Assembly: GCA_027002375.1 (NCBI GenBank)
Contig: JALWZX010000066.1
Span: forward strand, 1 to 11,581
Origin: a candidate division WWE3 bacterium
GTDB taxonomy: Bacteria > Patescibacteriota > WWE3 > 2-01-FULL-39-13
DNA: 11,581 nt
Direction: 5' to 3'
How positions within the stretch are numbered: the first letter of the stretch is position 1; every line of letters starts with the position of its first letter. Positions 1-5,473 of this stretch are shown here, in pieces. The notes beneath the pieces were generated by a model. The model saw only the letters and a list, made by a program, of their open reading frames with translations. It did no database searches and was not told where the DNA came from. The translations under genes and the position numbers were made by a program.

Positions 1-1
1 A

Positions 2-100
2 TTTCCGCTTTTTCTTAAAGAGTCGCAGTGGCGATTCAATCATCGACGTGATAATATTTATGTGTTACTTTTGAAAGAGTTGGGGAGACGACCACTTTAG
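2..100 (+). CDS. IS1595/ISXO2 family transposase, C-terminal fragment (partial)
   Basis: An open frame enters from the left edge and stops at TAG 98-100, giving 32 residues. It contains LKESQWRFNHRRDN followed by a leucine-rich segment and RRPL. The pattern K-E-x-x-W-R-F-N-x-R, then a run of leucines, then P-L is the familiar C-terminal tail of ISXO2-like DDE transposases (IS1595 family). Those enzymes cut and paste their element using a catalytic DDE/N triad located upstream, outside this window. Family recognition rests on this short tail only. Whether the rest of the element is intact cannot be told. Confidence 0.7.
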   Translation, partial: FPLFLKESQWRFNHRRDNIYVLLLKELGRRPL

Positions 101-114
101 ATTGTTTCTAAAGT
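94..114. repeat. Perfect inverted repeat, 8-bp arms, 5-nt loop
   Basis: ACTTTAGA (94-101), loop TTGTT, then TCTAAAGT (107-114). It overlaps the transposase stop codon and is not followed by a T tract, so it is not a typical intrinsic terminator. It probably belongs to the IS end, either as part of the terminal repeat or as a hairpin blocking read-through. Confidence 0.6.
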
Positions 115-143
115 ACCCTAGACCCTACCATAATGTGTTAAAT

Positions 144-161
144 ATGTGCATAATGTGCATA
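144..161. repeat. Tandem duplicate of a 9-mer upstream of the Nudix gene
   Basis: ATGTGCATA occurs twice back to back (144-152 and 153-161), with a looser copy (ATGTGTTAA) at 133-141. It lies between the presumed IS end and the -10-like element of the Nudix gene. It could be an operator or simple slippage; nothing in the sequence decides this. Confidence 0.4.
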
Positions 162-182
162 TACATTTTTATGTGGAAGTCA

Positions 183-188
183 TAAGAT
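183..188 (+). promoter_or_regulatory. -10-like element of the Nudix gene, leaderless layout
   Basis: TAAGAT ends 6 nt before the ATG at 195. The same eight bases, CATAAGAT, occur 6 nt before the ATG of the dprA-like gene. With the usual 6-8 nt from -10 element to transcription start, the transcript would begin at or next to the start codon. No clear -35 element is seen. Confidence 0.4.
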
Positions 189-194
189 GCAGTT

Positions 195-653
195 ATGAAT
201 AAAGATAATAAAAGCAATACCAACCAATTTACACAATATACTAATGCAGTTGTAGGTTTTGTTATTAAAGATGATAAAGTTTTGCTTGGACTAAGAAAGA
301 AAGTTAGCAATAACTTGGGTAAAAACTTATACGCTGGTATAGGCGGTAAAGTTGAACCCAACGAATCTTTTGACAATGCACTAGTAAGGGAATTCAAAGA
401 AGAAGCTATGGTTTTCCCCACTAAATTTAACGAAGTAGGAACTGTTGTTTTCACTTGGCTCAGCAAACCTAAATGGAACTTATTTGTAAAGGTATATAAA
501 GTTGATGAATATAGTGGTGAATTGAGCGAAACTGAACCAATTAAGCCTGAATGGTTTGACATAGATAAAATTCCATACAATAAAAACATGTGGAAAGATA
601 ATAAATATTATGTACCGAAAGTTTTAAGTGGTGAAAGATTTTATTTGATTTGA
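195..653 (+). CDS. MTH1/MutT-like Nudix hydrolase (C-terminus probably frameshifted)
   Basis: The 152-residue protein carries a Nudix box at residues 51-73: G51-x5-E57-x7-R65-E66-F67-K68-E69-E70-x-M72-V73. The catalytic REFKEE core is intact, but the usual glycine near the end is Met72. The C-terminal part (EWFDIDKIPYNKNMW, then KDNKYY) closely follows the W-F-x-x-D-x-I-P ... M-W-x-D-D-x-Y-W region of human MTH1. There the W and two D residues hold the oxidised purine; here they read W133, D135, N136. Likely role: hydrolysing oxidised or other non-canonical purine nucleoside triphosphates in the cytoplasm to protect the nucleotide pool. It starts at ATG 195; an in-frame ATG at 171 hits a stop after four codons. 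The frame closes at TGA 651-653 before the expected final strand and helix, which appear in another frame up to 727 (see the next feature). Confidence 0.85.
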   Translation: MNKDNKSNTNQFTQYTNAVVGFVIKDDKVLLGLRKKVSNNLGKNLYAGIGGKVEPNESFDNALVREFKEEAMVFPTKFNEVGTVVFTWLSKPKWNLFVKVYKVDEYSGELSETEPIKPEWFDIDKIPYNKNMWKDNKYYVPKVLSGERFYLI

Positions 654-727
654 TGTTTATTTATGATGAGAATGAGGAAATTGCAGAAATTATAGATCTT
701 GATAGCTTAAATACATACCAATCTTAA
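653..727 (+). other. Probable out-of-frame C-terminal segment of the Nudix gene (or a 24-aa overlapping ORF)
   Basis: This frame reads MFIYDENEEIAEI followed by an acidic tail and stops at TAA 725-727. Its ATG overlaps the Nudix stop (TGATG). MTH1-type proteins continue after their K-K-F segment with an aromatic/F-x-F-[DQ]-x-[ND] strand. The Nudix ERF (residues 147-149) followed in the shifted frame by FDLMFIYDENEEI would supply exactly that. Joining them needs one extra base in the T-rich stretch 639-652. A small, translationally coupled separate peptide is the alternative but seems less likely. Confidence 0.5.
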
Positions 728-743
728 TGCACAAGTAATGCAC
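725..743. repeat. Short direct repeat in the convergent gap
   Basis: TAATGCAC appears at 725-732 and again at 736-743, separated by AAG. It lies between the end of the Nudix region and the end of the UvrA-like gene. No hairpin with a T tract is visible in this gap (728-771) on either strand, so no intrinsic terminator is called here. Confidence 0.4.
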
Positions 744-771
744 TCAGGTCACATCTGTTATTACGAGCTTT

Positions 772-3021
772 TTACCGTTCTTTTAAATACTTGCCAATAA
801 TTGAATTAGCATTTGTAGACATATCGCGTGGTATACCTTGTGCAATAATGTTTCCGCCCATATCACCACCAGAAGGCCCCATATCGATTATCCAATCTGA
901 TTGTTTTATCACATCTAGATTATGCTCAATTACAATTACTGAATTCCCATTATCAACAATTTTATTTAACAGAATTATTAACTTTTCGATATCGGCAAAA
1001 TGCAACCCAGAGGTAGGCTCATCTAGAACAAATATTTCACCTTTTTTATGCAATTTACTTGCCAATTTCAATCTTTGAGCTTCACCACCTGAGAATGTAT
1101 CGTGCGTTTGACCTAATGTTAAATACCCCAACCCAACATTAACTAACATATTCAATTTTTTTCGAATTATATCTTGCCCGAAGAAGCTATATGCCTCATC
1201 AACAGTCATCTCAAGTACGTCATAGATATTTTTGTCTTTATATTTATACTTTAAAATTTCTTTTTTGTATTTCTTACCATGGCAGGTTTCGCATACAGTT
1301 TTTACATCACCCATAAAGTGCATATCAATTTTTATAAACCCTAACCCCTTACAAATAGGACATGCCCCATTAGAATTAGAACTGAACAAACTTTTTGAAA
1401 CATTATTTTCTCTAGCAAAAATATTTCTTATCTCATTGAAAATTCCTGTGTATGTTGCTATATTTCCCCTTGTAGTTCCCGTCAACGGCGATTGATCAAT
1501 CAAAATAATATCCTTACTTTCGAATTGATTAATAAATTCATCAATTATTAAAGAACTTTTTCCAGAACCAGACACACCTGTAATTGAACAAAAGATTCCA
1601 AGCGGAATTTTGACATCAATGTTTTTTAAATTGTGAGCCTTTGCATTTTTAATTGTTAAATAATTTTTGGGAATTCTAATGTTATTCTTGAATTCAACTC
1701 TTTTATCAAGATACTTTCCTGTAATTGTAGAAGCGGATTTTAGATTATGAAATGTCCCTTCAAAAACAATTCTTCCACCTTTTTTTCCAGCTCCATGGCC
1801 AATTTCCACAATATGATCTGCTTCTCTCATAATCAAACCATCATGTTCAATAACAATTACTGTATTATCAGATTCTTTTAATTTATGCAAAATTTCTACT
1901 AAATTATCTCGATCCTTCGGATGAAGTCCAGCAGTGGGTTCGTCAAGAATATAAATCATTTCTATTAGATCAGACCCAAGTTCTCTGGCAAGCTTCAATC
2001 TTTGTGATTCACCACCAGAAAGCGTGTTGAGACTCCTATTTAATGATAAATACCCCAAATCAACATTGATTAAATTTTGTGTTGCTTCGGTAATTCTTTT
2101 AAGTAATTCTTTCGCTTCAGGAATTTTTAGTTTGTTGACTTCTTTAACGAAGGTATCAAGTTGCATGTTCGAAAATTCCCCAATATTTTTACCGTTAATA
2201 ATTGATCGCAAAGCATTTTGATTTAATCTACTACCGTGACATTCGCTACATACCTGATTTGATAAAAAAGGGTTATCTGTTTTTTCTTTTCGCTTAGATG
2301 TTCCCCTTAAATCACCAGCTCGTTTCTTGAGGCGCGTAATAATGCCCTCATGACTAAATCTTTGAACAAAACCTTGTCCTGCACTACTTAGTTCAACCCT
2401 GTCTGTATACAGCAAAAAATACAGTTCTTCTTGTGAATAGTCTTCAATTTTCTTAGACATGTCAAGCATGCCTGAAGAATCCAAAATGTTATACAATCTT
2501 GTTCCTGGCTTATAATTATTATGTTTCGAAGCTCCGTCAGCTAAAGATTTTGAAAAATCGATTACATCATTTGGATCTACAGTAAATTCGACACCAATTC
2601 CTTTACATGTTTTACAGGCACCCTTGGGACTATTAAAAGAGAAATGCCCAGCACTTAGATTCCTAATGGAACCAAATCGGGAGAACAAAAGTCTTAGATA
2701 TGTGTAGATTTCCGTGCTCGTGCCTACTGTTGAACGTGGATTTCCCCTTAATTTCTTTTGATTAATTGCAATTGTAGGCGACAAATTCTTAATAGAATCA
2801 ATATCTGCTTCTTCTGATTTCTTTAATAATCTAGCAGCAAATGTATTAACAGATTCTAAAAACTGTCTTTGCCCCTCTGAAGCTATTATATCGTATGCAA
2901 TGGTTGACTTCCCATAACCGGAAACACCTACTAAAACATTTATTTTATTTCTAGGAATTCTTATATCAATATTTTTTAGATTATGAGTTTTAGCACCCTT
3001 TATAATTATTTCTTTTGCCAT
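772..3021 (-). CDS. Short UvrA-like (UvrA2/DrrC-type) double-ABC ATPase
   Basis: A 749-residue protein with two ABC ATPase halves in UvrA order. Half 1: Walker A at 32-40 (GVSGYGKST), a C-x2-C pair at 136/139, a second pair at 258/261, signature LSGGESQR 334-341, Walker B ending D360-E361, switch H393. Half 2: Walker A 482-490 (GVSGSGKSS), zinc finger C554-x2-C557-x19-C577-x2-C580, signature FSGGEAQR 643-650, Walker B ending D668-E669... (IFVLDEP), switch H700. Classical UvrA is about 940 residues; here the stretch between the first Walker A and its signature is only about 300 residues, so the UvrB-binding and insertion regions appear reduced or absent. Short UvrA paralogues of this kind (Deinococcus UvrA2, Streptomyces DrrC) are linked to tolerance of DNA-binding drugs rather than to core excision repair. 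Odd point: Tyr36 replaces the usual Ser in the first Walker A. ATG 3019-3021 has no Shine-Dalgarno but has GATAAT 7 nt upstream. Family is sure; subclass and role are inferred. Confidence 0.9.
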   Translation of the reverse strand: MAKEIIIKGAKTHNLKNIDIRIPRNKINVLVGVSGYGKSTIAYDIIASEGQRQFLESVNTFAARLLKKSEEADIDSIKNLSPTIAINQKKLRGNPRSTVGTSTEIYTYLRLLFSRFGSIRNLSAGHFSFNSPKGACKTCKGIGVEFTVDPNDVIDFSKSLADGASKHNNYKPGTRLYNILDSSGMLDMSKKIEDYSQEELYFLLYTDRVELSSAGQGFVQRFSHEGIITRLKKRAGDLRGTSKRKEKTDNPFLSNQVCSECHGSRLNQNALRSIINGKNIGEFSNMQLDTFVKEVNKLKIPEAKELLKRITEATQNLINVDLGYLSLNRSLNTLSGGESQRLKLARELGSDLIEMIYILDEPTAGLHPKDRDNLVEILHKLKESDNTVIVIEHDGLIMREADHIVEIGHGAGKKGGRIVFEGTFHNLKSASTITGKYLDKRVEFKNNIRIPKNYLTIKNAKAHNLKNIDVKIPLGIFCSITGVSGSGKSSLIIDEFINQFESKDIILIDQSPLTGTTRGNIATYTGIFNEIRNIFARENNVSKSLFSSNSNGACPICKGLGFIKIDMHFMGDVKTVCETCHGKKYKKEILKYKYKDKNIYDVLEMTVDEAYSFFGQDIIRKKLNMLVNVGLGYLTLGQTHDTFSGGEAQRLKLASKLHKKGEIFVLDEPTSGLHFADIEKLIILLNKIVDNGNSVIVIEHNLDVIKQSDWIIDMGPSGGDMGGNIIAQGIPRDMSTNANSIIGKYLKER

Positions 3022-3028
3022 ATTTGAG

Positions 3029-3034
3029 ATTATC
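3029..3034 (-). promoter_or_regulatory. -10-like element of the UvrA-like gene
   Basis: On the minus strand GATAAT is followed by 7 nt (CTCAAAT) and then the ATG of the UvrA-like gene, so the predicted transcript starts at the start codon. There is no purine-rich ribosome binding site upstream, which supports a leaderless reading. Confidence 0.45.
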
Positions 3035-3167
3035 TATCACTCGTACTTTTACTTTTCACAACTAAAGCTATTATGTAGACAATCAGATAAAAATGCTTCG
3101 ACGTAGCTGAACTCGCTTTAGCTAAATAAATGCAAAATACTGACTGCTTAAGCTGTCGGTGCTCTGC

Positions 3168-3173
3168 TATAAA
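3168..3173 (+). promoter_or_regulatory. Extended -10-like promoter in the uvrA-dprA gap
   Basis: TGCTATAAA (3165-3173) matches an extended -10 (TGn plus TATAAA). It precedes the 26-codon frame at 3185 by 11 nt and an intrinsic terminator about 80 nt further on. A -35 element is not convincing. Together these mark a short plus-strand transcription unit of about 100 nt. Confidence 0.4.
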
Positions 3174-3184
3174 TACACATAGAA

Positions 3185-3265
3185 ATGATACAATTAATTC
3201 TTGAGTTACACAACAAAGTGGTAGCGATATATTATCTATCTGTGATAGTTAGCTGTCAATCGTAA
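3185..3265 (+). CDS. Candidate small hydrophobic peptide (26 aa)
   Basis: ATG 3185 opens a 26-codon frame ending at TAA 3263-3265. The peptide is hydrophobic in its second half (VVAIYYLSVIVSC) after a short, mildly charged start (MIQLILELHNK), so it could insert in a membrane. It is framed by an extended -10-like sequence 11 nt upstream and an intrinsic terminator whose hairpin overlaps the stop codon, which is more than chance ORFs usually have. Small hydrophobic peptides with their own promoter and terminator are typical of type I toxins and of membrane-acting regulators, but I recognise no family. The unit could equally be a non-coding small RNA of about 3180-3278. Confidence 0.35.
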   Translation: MIQLILELHNKVVAIYYLSVIVSCQS

Positions 3266-3278
3266 TTGACAGTTTTTT
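3253..3278 (+). terminator. Strong intrinsic terminator (+ strand)
   Basis: CTGTCAAT (3253-3260), tetraloop CGTA, ATTGACAG (3265-3272), then TTTTTT (3273-3278) and more T-rich sequence. The perfect 8-bp stem can gain two outer pairs. A smaller stem (CTATC 3236-3240 with GATAG 3244-3248) lies just before it. Its orientation terminates a plus-strand transcript, although both flanking large genes lie on the minus strand. Confidence 0.8.
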
Positions 3279-3302
3279 AATTTTATTAGTTATTCTTTTT
3301 CT

Positions 3303-3320
3303 TGCAATGAAATCATTGCA
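3303..3320. repeat. Perfect inverted repeat between the terminator and the dprA-like gene
   Basis: TGCAATGA (3303-3310), AA, TCATTGCA (3313-3320). On the plus strand it is followed by TTTT, so it may be a second, weaker terminator for the plus-strand unit. On the minus strand, just after the dprA-like stop, no T tract follows, so it is a poor terminator for that gene. With the feature above and the small ORF it accounts for most of the 318-bp gap 3022-3339; I see nothing clear in 3035-3160. Confidence 0.55.
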
Positions 3321-3339
3321 TTTTACCAACATTTTTCCA

Positions 3340-4053
3340 TTAAGCTTTATTCAAATACCTAATAATTTCTTTGGGAGAATCGATAAGCGTTGCCCCTTCT
3401 TTGATTAGTTTGTGTTTTCCTTTGCTGTTTGGGTGAAATATTGAGCCTGGTACTACAAAGACTTCTTTTCCTTGATTTAGGGCGTGATCTGTTGTTATTA
3501 GGCTACCTGAGTGCGAGCCGGCTTCGATTACTAAAACGGCTTTTGAAAGCCCTGCTATTATTCTGTTTCTACGCGGAAACGACCACGACTTAGCCGGCTC
3601 GCCCACTTTCAACTCAGACACAACAACTCCTTTTTTAGTATCTAAAATCTCTTTTACAACATGTTTTGCGTAGTTAAACCTGTTTACATAATTGAACCCA
3701 TACGCTAGAACCGCTATAGTTCGCCCTCCAACTGATAACGCTGACTTATGCGCGCACATATCTATTCCATACATTGCCCCACTAACAATTGTTATTCCTG
3801 ATGCAGCGATTTCTGACACAAACATTTCGCACACCTTTTTCCCGTATTCACTTGCTTGGCGTGAGCCAACTACTGCCAATGCGTTTAAATCACTTTCTAT
3901 GAATTCCCCTAATACATATAAATGTTTTGCGGGGGAATTCAATGCTTTGTTCATTTCGCAAAACGCCTTATATGTAAAATCGCCCTGTTTATATTTATTA
4001 TTGGTATTCTTTGAACCTTCATTAGTTAGCTTTCTATACTTTAAATTCCACAT
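3340..4053 (-). CDS. dprA: DprA/Smf-type single-stranded DNA-binding protein (short form)
   Basis: A 237-residue protein that is essentially the DprA Rossmann core. Visible hallmarks are VVGSRQASEYG at 61-71, SGAMYGIDMCAH at 91-102, FPRRNRIIAGLS at 159-170, and SGSLIT plus a GKEVFVVPGS segment at 182-204. In known DprA proteins these surround the nucleotide/ssDNA pocket. DprA protects incoming single-stranded DNA during natural transformation and loads RecA on it; in bacteria not known to be competent its role is less certain. Both the N-terminal SAM-like domain and the C-terminal winged helix found in longer DprA proteins are missing; the protein ends soon after the core (APPROX 200-237 completes it). 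ATG 4051-4053 lacks a Shine-Dalgarno sequence and has TAAGAT 6 nt upstream. It is followed downstream by the plus-strand terminator region, not by an obvious terminator of its own. Confidence 0.92.
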   Translation of the reverse strand: MWNLKYRKLTNEGSKNTNNKYKQGDFTYKAFCEMNKALNSPAKHLYVLGEFIESDLNALAVVGSRQASEYGKKVCEMFVSEIAASGITIVSGAMYGIDMCAHKSALSVGGRTIAVLAYGFNYVNRFNYAKHVVKEILDTKKGVVVSELKVGEPAKSWSFPRRNRIIAGLSKAVLVIEAGSHSGSLITTDHALNQGKEVFVVPGSIFHPNSKGKHKLIKEGATLIDSPKEIIRYLNKA

Positions 4054-4059
4054 AAAACA

Positions 4060-4065
4060 ATCTTA
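4060..4065 (-). promoter_or_regulatory. -10-like element of the dprA-like gene
   Basis: Minus-strand CATAAGAT ends 6 nt before ATG 4053, the same octamer and spacing as at the Nudix gene. The predicted start of transcription falls at the start codon. No -35 element is clear. Confidence 0.4.
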
Positions 4066-4114
4066 TGCTAAGATACATTACAAATTTATTAAAATAATAT
4101 TTTTTATAAATAAA

Positions 4115-4189
4115 ATGAAAAGAACATTAGAAAAGAAACCGGATGGTATAGGTGCTATTTTAGATATAAAAAAAGACACAAATTTTTAG
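4115..4189 (+). CDS. Possible 24-aa peptide
   Basis: ATG 4115 opens a 24-codon frame ending at TAG 4187-4189, directly against the stop codon of the minus-strand gene ending at 4190. The peptide is lysine-rich (MKRTLEKKPDGIGAILDIKK plus a short end). TATAAA at 4105-4110 lies 4 nt before the ATG. It is the only thing noticed in the 136-bp gap between the dprA-like gene and the paralogue gene. In AT-rich sequence such frames are common, so this is a weak call. Confidence 0.2.
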   Translation: MKRTLEKKPDGIGAILDIKKDTNF

Positions 4190-5281
4190 TCATCTACTAA
4201 AATACTGCATAGTATGTGGTTTATATTCTCTAGCTGGGTATAAGTGCAATACCGTATTGCTTATACTTGGCAATGTGGGAGACAAATCTCGAAAATTCTG
4301 ACTTCTTCGCCAAAATTTTCTAGTTTTTTCTTGAGATCTTCTCCTCATATTTGCAATTGCTAATTGAGTATATGTTGGCCCAGTAACACCATAAATAACA
4401 TTAGGCAGTATCACATTACCATCAGCTCCAATTATTGGCTCTACTGTCATAACGGCTGGTTGTCTAAAGCCTTTACCCATTATATATGGCCTCATGTATA
4501 CGGTATCGCCACATGTATAATCTCCACCAAAAGATAAAACTGATTTTGAAAAATTATATTCAGAAGTGTCACAATAGTTACGATACCTCGTCATATCGGT
4601 TACAAAATCAAATATCAATGTTGGCTCAACAATTGGATACCCATATAAATCGATTAATAAATCTTTCACTTTTTGCGGAAATTCCTCGTACCTATAATTA
4701 CTTAAAATCTCTGCAATTTTAAAAGAACATAAGTAGATATCATCGTAAAGTGTAAGAATCGCCTCAATTTCGTCATCAGTTATTGGATTTATCTGAAAAC
4801 TTTTCTCACTAACTGATACTGACTTTTGACGAAAATCATAATCTGTCAACATTCGATAAGCTATCTGGTATAAAAATGACTCCATAAAAGGTATTAAATC
4901 GTAATTAAATCTAAAGGTATCCGAACCAATAGTATTTCGCATTTCAATAACTGCTTCCAATACCCTCTGCTTACCTTCTATGATAAAATTTTCACGCACA
5001 TAAGATTCAAACCATTGGTTAATACCAATCCTAGAAAAGGGGAAATACGGACCAAGGAATTGACTTCCAAACAAATCATACAGAGCATCTCTATATGGTT
5101 TCCCATCCAATTTAACTCCAAAAATTACACCAGAATCTGGCCCGATTGAATTAACTGACGCCATTTGTACATATTCTCGTTCACTATAAAAATCAGTTTT
5201 CCAATACTTGCAATTCAATTCGGCTGGCTCTTGCATGGCAAACCCTGCTATACTACCAACTGCTGTTCTTGACGATTCCAT
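4190..5281 (-). CDS. Uncharacterised protein, intact member of a tandem paralogue family
   Basis: I do not recognise this 363-residue protein. It has no signal peptide and no clear membrane segment, so it is probably cytoplasmic. Its only visible relative here is the broken neighbour at 5474-6539, which shares the order of motifs: ELNCKYW at 21-27, GVIFGV near 51-56, a D-L-F-G segment near 69, SYV at 93-95, a helical middle, DLYGYPIVEP at 211-220, SEYNFS at 240-245, RPYIMGK at 264-270, LPNVIYG at 292-298, QLAIAN at 306-311, and TVLHLYPAREY at 343-353. Cys24 and Cys237 are kept in both copies. The N-terminal and C-terminal blocks are the best conserved and the middle the least. ATG 5279-5281 is chosen because AATAAT sits 7 nt upstream. 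A second -10-like sequence (TATAAT, 5312-5317) and an AGGAG at 5300-5304 lie further up, but the AGGAG is 18 nt away. Confidence 0.8.
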   Translation of the reverse strand: MESSRTAVGSIAGFAMQEPAELNCKYWKTDFYSEREYVQMASVNSIGPDSGVIFGVKLDGKPYRDALYDLFGSQFLGPYFPFSRIGINQWFESYVRENFIIEGKQRVLEAVIEMRNTIGSDTFRFNYDLIPFMESFLYQIAYRMLTDYDFRQKSVSVSEKSFQINPITDDEIEAILTLYDDIYLCSFKIAEILSNYRYEEFPQKVKDLLIDLYGYPIVEPTLIFDFVTDMTRYRNYCDTSEYNFSKSVLSFGGDYTCGDTVYMRPYIMGKGFRQPAVMTVEPIIGADGNVILPNVIYGVTGPTYTQLAIANMRRRSQEKTRKFWRRSQNFRDLSPTLPSISNTVLHLYPAREYKPHTMQYFSR

Positions 5282-5288
5282 ATGAAAT

Positions 5289-5317
5289 ATTATTAATTAC
5301 TCCTATTTATTATTATA
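5289..5317 (-). promoter_or_regulatory. Promoter region of the intact paralogue gene
   Basis: Two -10 candidates face the gene on the minus strand: TATAAT at 5312-5317 and AATAAT at 5289-5294, the latter 7 nt before the ATG. AGGAG (5300-5304) is one of the few Shine-Dalgarno-like sequences in the window but is 18 nt from the ATG, too far for normal use. The rest of the 192-bp gap 5282-5473 holds a 10-bp palindrome TTTCTAGAAA (5335-5344) and no terminator or credible ORF. Confidence 0.35.
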
Positions 5318-5473
5318 CCTATCCATTTCTATAATTTCTAGAAACAATGTACAAATCATACGAGTTTCGTAGCCTAAACCACCAGCTACACTGTATTTTC
5401 TGCAACATCTGTATACATGTTTTAATGTAAAATATATAACGAAATTAAAATGAGAAAACTACAACAGTAAAAG

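Larger units (their letters stand above)
1..125 (+). mobile_element. 3' end of an IS1595/ISXO2-type insertion sequence
   Basis: The window opens inside the last codons of a transposase (2-100). About 25 bp beyond its stop the sequence ends in GTACCCTAGACCC. Read inward from the outside this is GGGTCTAGGGTAC followed by ACTTTAGAAAC, which would suit the GGG-starting terminal inverted repeats of the IS1595 family. An 8-bp-arm hairpin (94-101 with 107-114) overlaps the transposase stop and lies within this presumed end. The boundary at 125 is inferred: the left end and the target duplication lie outside the window. Confidence 0.5.

Noticed and set aside
125..589. Minus-strand open frame of about 154 codons opposite the Nudix gene.
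   Set aside because: It is the shadow of the Nudix gene; the sense strand has a clear Nudix box and the antisense product is low-complexity Leu/Ser/Thr.
3085..3140. A tmRNA-like tag: a frame ending GAACTCGCTTTAGCTAAATAA (E-L-A-L-A-K-stop) in the gap upstream of the UvrA-like gene.
   Set aside because: There is no tRNA-like domain around it: no GGATTCGAC-type 5' part, no T arm and no CCA end, so the resemblance is chance.
3303..3320. The inverted repeat after the dprA-like stop as that gene's terminator.
   Set aside because: On the minus strand it is followed by purines, not a T tract; it fits better as part of the plus-strand terminator region.
3692..4189. Plus-strand open frame of about 165 codons opposite the dprA-like gene.
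   Set aside because: Its first two-thirds are antisense to a clear DprA; only the short end 4115-4189 lies outside and is listed separately at low confidence.
5300..5304. AGGAG as the ribosome binding site of the intact paralogue.
   Set aside because: It is 18 nt from the ATG, and the in-frame codons between include a stop, so no nearer start can be used.
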